Positions 11,468 to 23,577 of a DNA stretch of 64,000 nt are shown piece after piece (position 1 is the first letter of the stretch; each line of letters starts with the position of its first letter). This DNA is from Saxidomus purpurata. Its lineage: Eukaryota > Mollusca > Bivalvia > Venerida > Veneridae. The stretch lies in contig JAFMSR010000010.1 in NCBI GenBank assembly GCA_022818135.1, positions 36,708,877 to 36,772,876 on the forward strand, read 5' to 3'. The notes beneath the pieces were generated by a model that was given only the letters and a program-made list of their open reading frames with translations, made no database searches and was not told the origin of the DNA. The position numbers and the translations under genes were made by a program.

Positions 11468-14400
11468 GTAAAACAATAATTTAATTTAAACAGTGTTATG
11501 ATGTGAGAAATCTTACTGTACTCCCATAATAATTTTGTATTTTTTGTTTTTCAATGGCAACAGGTGGAATTTAGCCCAGTTTATATTTGTCATCAAGCTA
11601 CCCCTGTAAATTTTTATTGATTTGTCTTAATAAATGCAACTTTGTGATCTGTCAGACTAAATAAATGTAGTGGAGTTCTAATACGGCACTTGTACTTCCT
11701 TGCCATTGAACTAGAGCAGTGCTGGAGTGTCTGCTTCACAAACTGGAGGTCCAGAGTTAGTATTCCATCCACTGCAAAGGATTTCTACAGGTACATTTGG
11801 TACCCAACATAAATTACCCTCAAGTTTAGACGTGATGTCACCCTTAGAATGTCATACTCAAAGAATTCAAGGACTAATTCTAGTAATGTGTGCAGTACAA
11901 GAAGAAGTATTGAACTAGCGTTTTGTAAGATGTTTATCAAAGTTTCTTTTCTGTTTCAGTGCAAGATGTTAAAACTGTTGAGGCAAATGTAACAGATAGT
12001 GAGAGTGATGCACAAAAACCAGATGCGTCAGCCAAAGAGACCGACCCAAGTGATTCTGTGACTCATAAAGGAAAGGATGACACTGAAGGAAAGGATGAAA
12101 TGTTAATTGATACAGAGAATCAGAATAAGACTAAAGAGAAACCTGATGATACTGGTACATGTAACAGTGAGGAGGATGCTGCAGTTAGCGTTGAATTACC
12201 TCCAAAAGATTCTGAAACCAACGCTTCTGAAGAGGTTAAAACTAATAAAGCAGATACAGTTGGTGAAGGGGCTTGTGGCAATAACGAGGCAAGTAATGGA
12301 CGCTCTGTGGATGAGAGTATACACCAAGTGAAGTGGGTTTATTTTAAAAAGAAGCAAGTGCCGATCATTACCCAAAATGAGAACGGGCCTTGTCCATTGC
12401 TAGCGTTGATAAATGTGTTGTTACTTCAGAATCGTGTGACTTTACCAGCACAGACAGAAATTATATCAGCGAGCCAGTTGATGCATCGTCTTGGTGATAG
12501 TGTTTTACAAAACGTACCCGGGGAAGATGTAAGTGAAGTAAAGTGTAAATTTATTATTTATGAAATATCTGTTAAGTGTTTACAACACCAGCCATTACTT
12601 TGTATACAGTATCAGACACCTTTTTGACCACTCTATTTTGCAGTTTCGAATCATCTAATGCAAGGCACCAAGGCAGGAAGACAAACAATTATCATCCTTT
12701 CATTGCACTATTATTAAATTTGATTATTGTGAAGGTGATAGAAAATCTTAATCTTTGCAAGTTGCGCTTTAATTTTACAGGGTGTTTCAACACATTCTCG
12801 GCTCAACTTTGAACAAAATATGGGTGATGCGATGGCTGTGATGTATAAACTTCAGACTGGACTAGATGTTAATGTTAGATTTACTGGGTAATGTTCTTAA
12901 TTTTTCTATTTCATTTCCCTTTTAAGCAGGATAAAATATTTACAATATATTTGTCCACAAATTTATATGGAAACTGTACTGCTGACTCTATATTTAAGTA
13001 TTTAGCTTTGTTGCATGATCTGAAATTCACACATTTCAATTTCAGCAAAAACAAAAGCTAACAAGAGTCAGAGAGAGAAACATTCATAAAATAGATAATT
13101 ATGTTACAGGTGCAGGGTGTTTCAAAAAACCAGTTAGGGCTGCAGCTTTGAGGCCTATTAAATAAACAATATGGCATTTCAACCGGCAATTTACATACAT
13201 TGTCAGTTTTGTCACAATGGTTGAAACCACAAAAGACTGATTAACATGAATCTGCTCATGATCTGCACGGGTTGTAAAGGCAGGGTCAGTTTCCCTAGCA
13301 GGGTTATTATAAATGATTAAATAACTAAATCACATCTAACTTTATGTCTTTTACAGTGTTCGTGATTTTGAGTATACCTCAGAATGTATTATATTTGACT
13401 TGTTGCAAATCCCACTATACCATGGTTGGCTAGTAGATCCCCAGAATGTAGCAGAGGTTGAGGCAATGGGAAAATGCAGCTATAATCAGCTAGTTGAGAA
13501 AATAATCCTTCAGAAGACATCTGACCAACCTGATCTTGTTAGTCAAGGTAATATTTACAAATTTAACAATGATTAAAGTCCCATTAGCACTTTGGATGTA
13601 AAATTACTTGTAGCTCTTATAATAAATTACTAAGACAGATATTTCATCCTAGTAATATACCATAACTTGTGCCAAAAAACATTCTTAATGTTGACTTTTG
13701 AATTTAATATACATGCTATGTTATATGGTGCAGTATTTTGTTTCTACAATGTTGCTAAAAATTAAAAATGCTGTCTGACAATTCTTTTTCGCGAAGAAAT
13801 GACAAACATAAACATGTAAAAAGATGAATATATTTGTTAACACTTTTTAAGACTAGATGGACCATAGTTGTTTTATCATTCTATTTGTAAATTTATTGTT
13901 AAATATGAGCTGCAAACCTGCACTGTGTTAAAATCAGGATATTTCACTATGGGAGTAACAATGTGCTTGATCAACAGATTTGTAGACATGTAGCATATTC
14001 AGATGACAAATAATGCTGGCCACTCAGCATGTTAATGACAATCCGTACCTGTTCTATAGAAAATAGAAAGTTTCTGTGGCTACGCCTCGGGACGATCTTC
14101 CTTTTTTTCCATAGAACAGTATAGATGAACAGTGACATATACATCTTGCAATTTTGAAGATAATTATATAGATGAACAACCTTTAATGAGCTGTGTCAGG
14201 ACTTTAAAGCTATTGAAATACAACAGTAAAAGCCAAGGATAAAGTATAGTATATGCCTTATTTACTGTTACTGGACTATAGATGTTTGATTTGTTTATGT
14301 TTACAGCATTATTAGCCGAGGAGTTTCTAGAGAATTCTGCCTCACAGTTAACATACCATGGTTTAAGTGAACTGTGTACACAGTTGAAGGAAGACGAGCT

Positions 14401-17400
14401 AGCAGTGCTGTTCAGAAATAACCACTTCACTACATTGTATAGAAACAAGGTAACTAATTTACTCTTATCAACAGGTTCAATTTAGCATGAGTGAAATACA
14501 TGTATAATATCATGTATCTACTTTTGTATGTTAAAGTAAGTTGTTCTTTCCATTCATGTTTTCAATCAGCAGTACCGCATAACATGAAAGCATTTATCAT
14601 TTTGCAGAATCATTAAAAATGATTGGTAGGAGGGTTCTTGAAATTTGCCCGAGGGCTTTTCTGTTGTTTTAGTATAAAAAATAATGTCCTGGCATAAAAA
14701 TACTTGCCAAGATAAAAGCAATCTTAGCTTCTATTTACCATGAGTTAATAGTTACCCATCAAATTATGGCACTCGTTTTACCTATGGGTTCTGGTGCATG
14801 TCTGTAGTTATTTTTGAACTGGGCTACTAGAATATTGAATATACAATATTAATTGTTGATAAACATTGTTTAAGACAGTTAATCACATTTTATTAAAAAT
14901 ACTAGCAAATTGGGCAAGTACAACACTTTTAGGCAAAAATTTAATAAATAAGGAAATTCATTTTACAATTCAGAAAAGTTACATAATCTTTACTATAGCT
15001 AAACTATTTACAGTGAAATATCGTCAGTTTGTATCAAACTACTGTCACTTGATGGTGAAGAATGCTTGACCTTGTAGGGTCTTCTCATGACTTGCATGAT
15101 GAATCCAGGCACTGTATAGTTTTTCAGAACTTCTTTAAAAAAAGGTGCAAGCCAAAACATCGTAAAGTGATAAAACTTTTTTATACATTTCATATGTTTT
15201 TGTTGAGATATCCACCAGAACTTCTTAAGAAATACCTCTTGTCCGGCATGTCAGAATTTGCATTCAACAGTTGTAACTTGTAATTTGAAAACAGTTTCGT
15301 TGGTGGTTCTTTTTTAATAAAGGTGTTTTATTAAAACATAAGAAAATAAGAACAAATAGAGAGGAGACTTGTTGACACTAGAGCTGTTGTATGTTCCCTT
15401 GTACATAATATCTGGAAAATAAAAGATGAAGCAAATATTTGTAAATTTCAGACAAATAAAAACAAATATAAATCAATTTCTTTAAATTGAATTTGCTGTG
15501 AATGTATTTTTAGCCTGGTATGTTGGGCATGTTTGATAACCAGCCAAATCACCAAAGTCTCTGCAGAGTTATTGCCCTTTAATAGCCAAAATTGGAACAA
15601 TTTAGAGCTGTTTGCTCTCTAACTTTCACCATTCATAACAAATCTTCACTACATATGCTGTGATTCTTAATTGTCATAGTATCTAGGTTAAGTTTGATAA
15701 AAAGCCATATTGCCCAAGCCAGTCTAGATTTATTGCCCTTTAATTACCAAAATTGGACCAATTTACAGTTGTCCTCTTTTATTTCCTTGTGTTTGTATTG
15801 CATTGCATTCATGTTGCTTAAGTTAATTTCATCACTCTTGCAATATTATTAAAGTCAAACAAATTTAGCAATATAAGCAGAACAAAAATGTTTTAATTGT
15901 TGTAGCATTTCTCTTAAACTGGGCAAGCATATCTTGTGACAGTTTGGCACTCTTATTTGATATATAATAAGATCCTAGCACCACGCTGATTTCCTCTTTG
16001 TTACTGAATGTAACACATTAAAATTGAAAATATGTCAAAATACAATATTAGAGGTACATAATTATAAAATAGTGTTCAAGAACCATGTCCAAGGTTCTAT
16101 ACAACTAAATTTTTTTTTACTTACTTCCACCAATAAGCCCGCAGCTGTAAGGTTTTTTTGTATACACTTTCACAATGTCAGTCTCATACAGTTCTTTCTC
16201 TTTTGGAAGGAATTGACATCTGGACATGTAGTCCGTTGTACACTTGTGAACATCACCAAAATACCTGAATTTAATTAACATTATACAGTTCATAGGAAGG
16301 TTTAATTAATGATCACATGTCGCTTATATCAGTGAGTCGGTCTCTGCTACATAGTACAGTCCAGCTTCCCTGAATGACGCCTCCATAGAGCAACAACCTC
16401 CATAACAGAGGCACATTTTCTTTCCTGTTGCATCAATTAAATAAGGAATCGACCTCTCCAGAACAACACCTCTCTACAACAAACACATTTCTGTATTCCC
16501 AAGGGTTGTTCACTCGTGAGAGGTTGCACTGTATTCATGAATCTAGGTTCAATCTTCGGTCTGGCCACTAAGCATGTTTTTTACCCGCAAGAATCCTAGG
16601 GCCACATGAACCCAATTCTACCAAGCAGGTACCAGTAATAAAAGTTAATAATTCCCACTCTGTAAAAGATTTATCAGGTCCTGAGTGATTAATGTAAGTT
16701 ACGAGAGCTTGTTTTGCAAATGAGATATAAAACAAAATAATATTAAATCTACACTTAATGTAAGCACTAATTTCTCTACAGGCCAACAAAGCATAATGGA
16801 CATCAATCCATCAATATATGATATTTACTTGGGTCTTCGGTATAAATAAGTTTTAATAACGACGCAAGCAGAAGTTTATTCTATTGTTATTAATAGTCAA
16901 ATATCAATGAAGGGTTGACATACAGTAAACTCCAGTTATAACAAACTCCTTGGGGTCATTAAAATGTGTTCCTTATATCAGGAGTTTATTATATCCATAT
17001 AACACTTTCACATAAAATAAAGAAAGAAAGGAAACTCGGACAGAGAAAATTTGATTCTTATATCCAGATTTTCGCTATATCTGGAGTCGTTATATCGGAG
17101 TTTACTGTAATCGCATCATGGGCCATTAAGTGGGTATACTGTGTTAACTATAAGGCAAGCAAAACTCATATCATATACTATTACAAGTAGCGTTGTTAAA
17201 CAGTGTGTATGATAAACAATTAGGCACATGCGGTTTTCGATTGCACTGTAATTGTTGATTTCACGTGTTGACCTATCAGTGAATGAAGTTTGACAGCTGT
17301 ATTTAGCACTACATTCATACTTGAATACGATCTTAAGCTGCAGGAAGTCGATATTGGTTTCACATTTCATCAAGTACTTTTAGAAATTTGTGTCAATAAT

Positions 17401-20400
17401 ATCATCATATTGTATGTTATATTTTACACTAGTTCTAGAATTTACTGTAACATTTTATACATAATTTTACGTAGTTATTTTATCATTTTATGTTCATTGA
17501 AAACAAGTGGCTTTTGAAATATATAATCTGCTATATGTAGGGAGTGTCCCTTTAAGGAAGAAAAACTTGTTTTTTCCACTTGAATATAATAAAGTTTGCA
17601 TGAAGCTTAGGTATTAAGTTTAAAGCAAATCTTACTTGTTCATACTAAATATAATATTTTATACATGCATGCACTTAAAGTATAAAGTATGTTCAGTAAT
17701 GGACGGGAGAAAAACTTGTCAGATAATCATTTTTTTATCAATAAATATCAACAGATTAAAAGTTTTATTTAAATGTGTTTACTGGCATATTTTGGTGTAC
17801 TGTTTTTCCGTGTTTGCGACCCATAGGTTAGTCCAGGGTAGTTGACACTCTGTTTGGCTCAACATGTAACACCGCCCACCACAGCTTGCTGAAAACAAAT
17901 CAACATGGATAGAATCTTTCTTTCTATTTTATGAACCATTTAAAGGTTCAATGATCATTATATGGGGGTATACTGGATTCAGCTTGTTTGTCTGTTACAT
18001 AAATTTTATATACAGTGTCAGTGTGGTGTTTGTGTGCGTTGTGTGGATTTTATTCATCACCTTCAGTGATAAGTCTAGTTTTGGATGTTTTGCTATCACT
18101 TTTATTACTTGTGTATATGTCAAAAGCTTTAGACAAAATAAAACACTTGTCTTGTCATTCTGACTTGTATCAGTAAATTTATTACTTTTTACGGAAATAA
18201 ATCCAAAGTGATCATGGGACTTTAAAGATTAATTATACCCCCTGAACACAAAGTGTAAGGGGCGGTTTACTGGGTTCAGCTTGTCCGTCCCGTCCGTCCG
18301 TCCATCCATCTGTCAGCCCGTCTGTAGACGGAATCTTGTGGACACTTAATCTCCAATACCTCTGGTCAGAATTTAATGATGCTTCACACAAGTGATAATA
18401 CAGGAAAGAGATTCATATAAGCTGTAAAACTTTCTTCTCAATCCTGGATGCTGTTTATAGATGTATTGTACATGTATTTGTTCATTGTTGGGGGTATTCA
18501 TCACCTTCATTGATAATTCTAGTTTTAGTAAGATTCAGACTGTCCAATACGAATATAAAATGTTCTGGAAAAACCAGGAAAAACGCAGGACTGAGTGTGT
18601 TGTAATATTACTGAAAATTGTAAGGGTGTCAAGCAAGAAATGTCAAGTACATCTTGAAATACTGTCATGTATACTTTAAGTCAGTTGCTTAATAATATAT
18701 CGGATGAATTGTCAGAAAGTTAAGTTTCAGAGAAAATAGACATAATTACATGTACGTGTATATTATAAGTAATTGTTAGTAATTAAGGTTTCCCTGAAAA
18801 AGATACTTGGAATTAAGATCTTACCAGAATTTATTAAGACTGCCAGGAAAAATCCTGAAATCCAACATTTGATCATATTTTATTAGTCTTTGCAGATGCT
18901 CTTTACAATTGGATGATTACACTAAACTGTTGTTTACATCCTTATAAAGAAATTGTTTTGTATAAAAGTGGTAGACCCGCCACATTCTTCCCCTGGTACT
19001 TGGTAATTAATGAGATTGTGACTCTGATCTTACTGTTGCACTTAACTATTTGTTTCCTGTACATTTATCACAGTGATCAGCTTAACATTGTTGATTTGTA
19101 GATGTTGACAATTTTCTGAATTTTAATGCAAAGGGAGATCATCCTGGTATTTATATTAATTCAGAAGAAAATTACCAAACCAGTTTTCAGTCAGAATAAC
19201 AAAACGTAAACATAGAACTAATGTTAAGACGAACTTGTATATGCAAATTCTTACTTAAGAGTTAAATTTATAGCAAATTTTGCATTCCGGTAGCAAGAAA
19301 TATATAGGACTTAATATAGATAATTTTCTATTGTGTTTAGACATTCATGATGAGTAATGGTTATTAAGTAAGGAAATTAGCACTTGAACGTTAAGGTTTT
19401 ATGTACATGCTTTCTGATGAGTAGTTATATATATTGCGGATGGTTGGTCAATTAAATACCTTTATACAGACAAACCTATATCCGGAGTCGTTATATACTG
19501 TACATCAAAGGCAGGTGACTGCTTTAGACATGTTGTTAGATAAGAGAATAGTATGCAATCCTATCAGACTTCAAGGATGTGCAAACTGATTAGGGATACA
19601 TACTGTGTGCAAAGGGCTGAGGTTGGTTTTCTCACATGTGGGCTCTTAAGTCATGTTGTAGGGACAACACTAAGTATTTTACTTTTGTTAGTGTTTATCT
19701 GTTTTTGTTCTTTTTGTAAATAGAAAGATCAAAGAGAACATAGCAATAAGACATTTTCTATTTTTCGTAGAACAAGTACAGATGTACACTTATTTAGTTG
19801 GAAGCTTTACTTGTCATCCAATGAAAAGGGCTCTTTTATTATCTTATCCACCATGCACATTCTAATTGACATAATGAAGTACTTGGAAATGATTTAGGGT
19901 TGGTTAACAGATGTTCAATGAATTCAAGAATTAGGGCAGAAAAAAACGGAAATAAGAAGATTTGAATGTATGAGTTGACAAATAAAGCTGCCTACTAAAT
20001 TGTTACAGCGGGACTCTCTCATCGAGTTTGTCGTTGCAACTCTGACTCTATTGTTTCTATTGTTACAGGGTGAACTATTCCAGCTTGTTACAGACCAAGG
20101 CTTCTTGCAGGAGAGTAATGTAGTCTGGGAGACTCTAAGTAACGTTGAGGGAGATTGCCATTTTGTAGACTCGGAATTTAGAACATACACCAAACCTGAA
20201 CCACCTCCTATGCCAAAGGAACCTTCCAATATACCTTTAAATAGCGACGAACAAATTGACCATGAGTAAGTAGCGGTAAACTGTAGCTAGCCCCTTTTTT
20301 AGCTCACCTGAGCTGGCTCAGGGTGAGCTATTAGGATCGATGAATGTCCGTCGTCCGTCCACACTTAGTTCGTTAACACTCTAGTGGTCACATTTTTGCC

Positions 20401-23400
20401 TCAGTTGTCACAAAACTTGGTCAGGATGTTTGTCCCAGTAATTACTCGGACGAGTTCGAATATGGGTCATCTCGGATGAAAAACTAGGTCACATGACCCA
20501 AAAATAGAAAAATCTTGTTAAGGCTCTAGAGGCTACTGTTTCAGTCCAAATATCTTGGTAATTTGTCAGAAAGGTTGTTTGGTTGATTTCTAGCGCAAGT
20601 TTTAATATGGGTCACCTGGGGTCAAAAACTAGGTCACACAGCCCAAATATGGAAAAACCTTGTTAACACTCTAGAGGTGACATTTTCAGCACAAATATCC
20701 AGGAAATTTGTCAGAAAGGTTGTTAAGATGATTTCTAGCTCAAGTTCGAATATGGGTCATCTGGGGTCAAAAACTAGGTCAGACAGCCTGAATATGGAAA
20801 AACCTTGTTAACACTCTAGAGGTAACATTTTCAGCCCAAATATCCTGGAAATATGTCAGAAAGGTTGTTTTGATGATTTCTAGCTCAAGTTCAAATATGG
20901 GTCATCTGGGGTCAAAAACTAGGTCACACAGCCTGAATATGGAAAAACCTTGTTTAACACTCTAGAGGTAACATTTTCAGCCCAAATATCCTGGAAATAT
21001 GTCAGAAAGGTTGTTTCGATGATTGCTAGCTCAAGTTCAAATATGGGTCATCTGGGGTCAAAAACTAGGTCACAGAGCCCAAATGTGGAAAAACCTTGTT
21101 AACACTCTAGAGGCTACATTTTCAGCCCAAATATCCTGGAAATTTGTCAGAAAGGTTGTTTCTATGATTTCTAGCTCAAGTTCGAATATGGGTCATCTTG
21201 GGTCAAAAACTAGGTCACAGAGCCCAAATATGGAAAAACCTTGTTAACACTCAAGAGATAACATTTTCAGCCCAAATATCCTGGAAATTTGTCAGAAAGG
21301 TTGTTTTGATGATTTCTAACAACTTTGTTAAAAGCAGTTGTACTCGGGTAAGCAATAAAGGGCCATCATGGCCCTCTTGTTTCAAGAAAATAATACTTTT
21401 TATCAAAATTTGAAATGATAACATTGAAATATTTTTTAAGCTGTCATTAATTCATACGTTAGTTAGAAAATCGATGTAGTCTTTGTAAATCTGAAAATCT
21501 CCAGAAATTCATGTGTAGCTAAAAATCGATATATGTCAAACACCAATGTTCGTTGTACCCTGAAAACAGCGTGGATCCAGATCAGTTGTACATCCACACA
21601 ATCCACTTTGAATCCACACTGTTCATCTCCAAAGGACTCTACAGTGGGAACTCTTGGTTAAACTGAAAATCAGAGATAGATTCATGATTTTTTCTGAAAA
21701 CCTAGGCTGTACTGAATTGTTTTTGGGTTACCCTATCGCCATTCTCAATCAAAACACTACTATACTTTGTACTTATACTATCTTTGCTTGAAAATACTCT
21801 GATACTGAAGTGTATGTTTTGCTTGAAAAAATGCTTTGAAATTAACAGCTAAACTTCCAGTGTGTTTACTATTTCTTGCCAACCACTGTCTTAGCTTTGT
21901 AAATGATGACTTACTGTATTTATGCAATGCATTACTTAACAATGTAATTCAAAACTGAATCGATATAACACAAAAGAGAGTTTAAATGTTCATGGAGCTG
22001 CCTTCGCACAGTGGAAGTGTGTTTGCCTCTGGATTGGAGTTCAACATTGTTTCTCTCTTTGAGGTCAGTTCCATCTGGTGTGAGTCTCAAGAACTTGTTT
22101 CGCAGCAGACAATAAATTAAACTCTGGATATAGCAAAATTCAAGCAAAACAATTGTCGTGGCTGGATTTATTTCTTCATTAAATACAAAAATTCTGTATG
22201 TATATAACAAATTCTGAATATAAGGAACACATTTAAATCGTCAAAAGGAGTTCGTTATACACAGAGTTTACTGTAAATCAATAAAAGTTTAAGAATCTTA
22301 AAGATCTATGTCAGTATACAGTGAGCATTGAAATGATGAGTTGAATATGTCCACCTTCAGTTACCTGGTAGCATTATCCCTACAACAAGAACAGCAGCCA
22401 GCTGAACAGATACCCTGGACGTCTCCGAATGCTCAAATGTCCGAGTAAGTCAATAAGTTAGTTTCATAATCCCAAGTTTTAATACTGTTAATCTACATAT
22501 TATCTGAATCATAATAAATGATTCCAGTTCTAAACTGCAAGTATTTCATTCAACTGTTTAAGACTGTTGCAGGGCCTCCACCATATCTGTCCGAATTTCA
22601 ATTAGTTGCCCTAAAATGAATGATTTGGCCAATAAGTGGCGACAGATTTTCCTAAATCAGGGAAGGCCCTACAGTTTGGTACTAATTATCTCTGCTTTTG
22701 ACATTCACTTAGGATGAAACAAGCTTAGCTCTTGTTTTTGTAGTTGTTACTTACTTAAAATGTTTCATTCTAAAATTTCTTTTCATCTGATCATAAAATG
22801 TGAAAGGGGAGCTTTTTCTTTTATCATTTCCGTTGACTGTCTGCTTTCTCTCATTCTTTACATCAGTGTGATACATGTAGTAAAGTTGTACAGGGCCTGT
22901 TTTTGAAGCCCAGTCGTACAGAAAATGTAATTATTGCTAAATATATGCAAAAATTTGTGTTTCTCACAGTGAAGAGTTAGCCAAACACCTTCAAGAAGAA
23001 GAGCGTCGTGCTGCCATGGCAGAGGCAAATGATGCCCAGAGACGTGAGGGACAGCAAGCGCCACGACAACCCAGTCAACAACCATCTAGTCAGCGGAGAC
23101 CTGCGAGAGCAACAGGCCAACAGAGAGAAGAGAAAAAATCTGATGTAAGTGAAAGTATTTAATAAGTCATGTTTTCACAATACACCGTATTTATGTCTCT
23201 ACTGTGGCACAGTGGTAGCGCATCTACCTCAGGATCAGACGGCCCTGGGTTCTGTCCCCACCACTGCCAAGGCGGTAATGTCCTTAGGCAAGACACAGAT
23301 ATTTCCCCATTGCCTCGCTTTCTTCAAAGTTAATTCCATCTGGAGCAATTAATATAAGTCCCTAGAACTTGTTTCGCAATCAAGAATAAACATATTAGTA

Positions 23401-23577
23401 TTAATCAAATCAATTAGTATTAATTAATCTTGCATTACTTTCCATAGGTATAACATAGTTTATAGTTTTAAGAAAAAGAAAAATATTTTTTTTGTGATTC
23501 TTACTTGAATACAGACTCTGACATAACCTAATTCTAATGTACATAAAAATTCTGATTTTCAGTGCTGTATTTTATGA
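11290..23577 (+). CDS. MINDY: MINDY-1/2 family (FAM63) ubiquitin C-terminal hydrolase, 552 aa, 9 coding exons
   Basis: Join 11290-11467, 11960-12528, 12781-12887, 13357-13547, 14307-14449, 20069-20265, 22361-22444, 22970-23144, 23563-23577 (1659 bp); all junctions are GT-AG and in frame. Residues 1-180 are a Ser/Glu/Lys-rich, probably disordered tail. The catalytic domain starts near V-K-W and holds T-Q-N-E-N-G-P-C-P with the nucleophile C204 and oxyanion Q198, then LNFEQN, GLDVNVRFTG, LYHGWLVDP, and catalytic H388 in LFRNNHFTTL. LVTDQGFLQE follows. Two ubiquitin-binding MIU-like helices lie near 462-473 (DYLVALSLQQEQ) and 490-500 (DEELAKHLQEE). The C-terminus is C-C-I-L, a CaaX box. Known of the family: cysteine proteases that trim K48-linked polyubiquitin from the distal end. 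Whether it is orthologous to MINDY-1 or MINDY-2 is not resolved; invertebrates probably have one gene. The start is the first ATG of the frame, with A at -3. Confidence 0.93.
11960..12528 (+). CDS. MINDY: MINDY exon 2, catalytic Cys exon
   Basis: Residues 60-249; contains the acidic linker and the T-Q-N-E-N-G-P-C-P nucleophile motif (C204). Acceptor TTCTGTTTCAG, donor GAT|GTAAGT, phase 0. Confidence 0.92.
12781..12887 (+). CDS. MINDY: MINDY exon 3
   Basis: Encodes G-V-S-T-H-S-R-L-N-F-E-Q-N through GLDVNVRFT, matching the family block after the catalytic Cys. Confidence 0.9.
13357..13547 (+). CDS. MINDY: MINDY exon 4
   Basis: Encodes VRDFEYTSE, LYHGWLVDP and YNQLVEKII, all conserved family blocks. 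Confidence 0.92.
14307..14449 (+). CDS. MINDY: MINDY exon 5, catalytic His exon
   Basis: Residues 349-396: LLAEEFLENSASQLTYHGL and LFRNNHFTTLYRNK, with the active-site H388. Donor AAG|GTAACT. Confidence 0.92.
15510..15800. repeat. Two diverged tandem units of about 180 bp
   Basis: TTATTGCCCTTTAATAGCCA at about 15569 recurs as TTATTGCCCTTTAATTACCA at about 15731 with similar flanks. Old core units of a pearl-like element are the likeliest reading. Confidence 0.4.
16921..17109. mobile_element. MITE, family M1, best-preserved copy
   Basis: 189 bp with perfect 13-bp terminal inverted repeats, TACAGTAAACTCC (16921-16933) and GGAGTTTACTGTA (17097-17109). The outer TA fits a TA target preference, as in Tc1/mariner-type MITEs. 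Related copies: 6558, 22197, 30178, 44270, and fragments at 19474 and 46988. Confidence 0.75.
18228..18350 (-). repeat. Hairpin-plus-microsatellite terminus of a pearl-like element
   Basis: TATACCCCCTGAACACAAAG ... AAGGGGCGGTTTACTGG is a hairpin-type end, followed by a CGTC/CATC microsatellite (CCGTCCGTCCGTCCATCC). It matches in layout the reversed ends at 28058 and 63620. Confidence 0.5.
20069..20265 (+). CDS. MINDY: MINDY exon 6
   Basis: Encodes G-E-L-F-Q-L-V-T-D-Q-G-F-L-Q-E-S and WETLSNVEGD, then a Pro-rich linker. Donor CATGA|GTAAGT, phase 2. A repeat element begins 35 bp beyond the donor. Confidence 0.92.
20301..21382 (-). mobile_element. Pearl/Helitron-like tandem-repeat element, family P2, inside MINDY intron 6
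   Basis: Lies in reverse orientation: hairpin AGCTCACCTGAGC / CTCAGGGTGAGCT at 20301-20329, then ATCGATGAATGTCCGTCGTC, then about six 145-bp core units (AAAAACTAGGTCAC at about 20624, 20769, 20914, 21059, 21206), ending AGGGCCATCATGGCCCTCTT. Both termini match family P1, including the one-base C bulge in the hairpin, but the core units are unrelated. Open frames over the units are not genes. Confidence 0.7.
21383..22360 (+). other. MINDY: Remainder of MINDY intron 6
   Basis: Contains a degenerate SINE-like stretch (about 21990-22110, CAAGAACTTGTTTCGCAG shared with the SINE at 23196) and the 3' half of an M1 MITE ending GAGTTTACTGTA at 22275. Confidence 0.4.
22197..22275. mobile_element. MITE family M1, truncated copy
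   Basis: Carries AACAAATTCTGAATATAAGG and the right terminus GAGTTTACTGTA; the left inverted repeat is missing or decayed. Confidence 0.45.
22361..22444 (+). CDS. MINDY: MINDY exon 7, first MIU-like helix
   Basis: Residues 462-490: D-Y-L-V-A-L-S-L-Q-Q-E-Q-Q and a Pro/Trp segment. Phase 2 on both sides, so skipping it would keep the frame. Confidence 0.88.
22970..23144 (+). CDS. MINDY: MINDY exon 8, second MIU-like helix
   Basis: Residues 490-548: D-E-E-L-A-K-H-L-Q-E-E-E-R-R-A, then a Gln/Arg/Pro-rich basic tail ending K-K-S-D. Donor GAT|GTAAGT. Confidence 0.9.
23196..23390 (+). mobile_element. tRNA-derived SINE in MINDY intron 8
   Basis: Box A-like TGGCACAGTGGTAGCGCATC and box B-like GGGTTCTGTCC (23247-23257) are followed by a non-tRNA body with TTAGGCAAGACAC and GAACTTGTTTCGCAATCAAG. 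Confidence 0.55.
23563..23577 (+). CDS. MINDY: MINDY exon 9, CaaX terminus (Cys-Cys-Ile-Leu-stop)
   Basis: Acceptor TCTGATTTTCAG is followed by TGC TGT ATT TTA TGA. The four codons complete a CaaX box with Leu in the last position. The join to K-S-D is in frame. Confidence 0.85.
   Translation, partial: CCIL

Larger units (their letters stand above)
14450..20068 (+). other. MINDY: MINDY intron 5 (5.6 kb)
   Basis: No coding exon recognised. Holds a complete M1 MITE (16921-17109), remnants of hairpin-ended repeats near 17950 and 18230-18350, and otherwise AT-rich sequence. Two roughly similar blocks near 15520-15620 and 15690-15790, each with ATTGCCCTTTAAT, are diverged tandem-repeat units. 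Confidence 0.5.

Noticed and set aside
21023..21413. Two overlapping open frames that look like related proteins
   Set aside because: They are readings of 145-bp P2 core units; the repeat, not a gene, explains the similarity.
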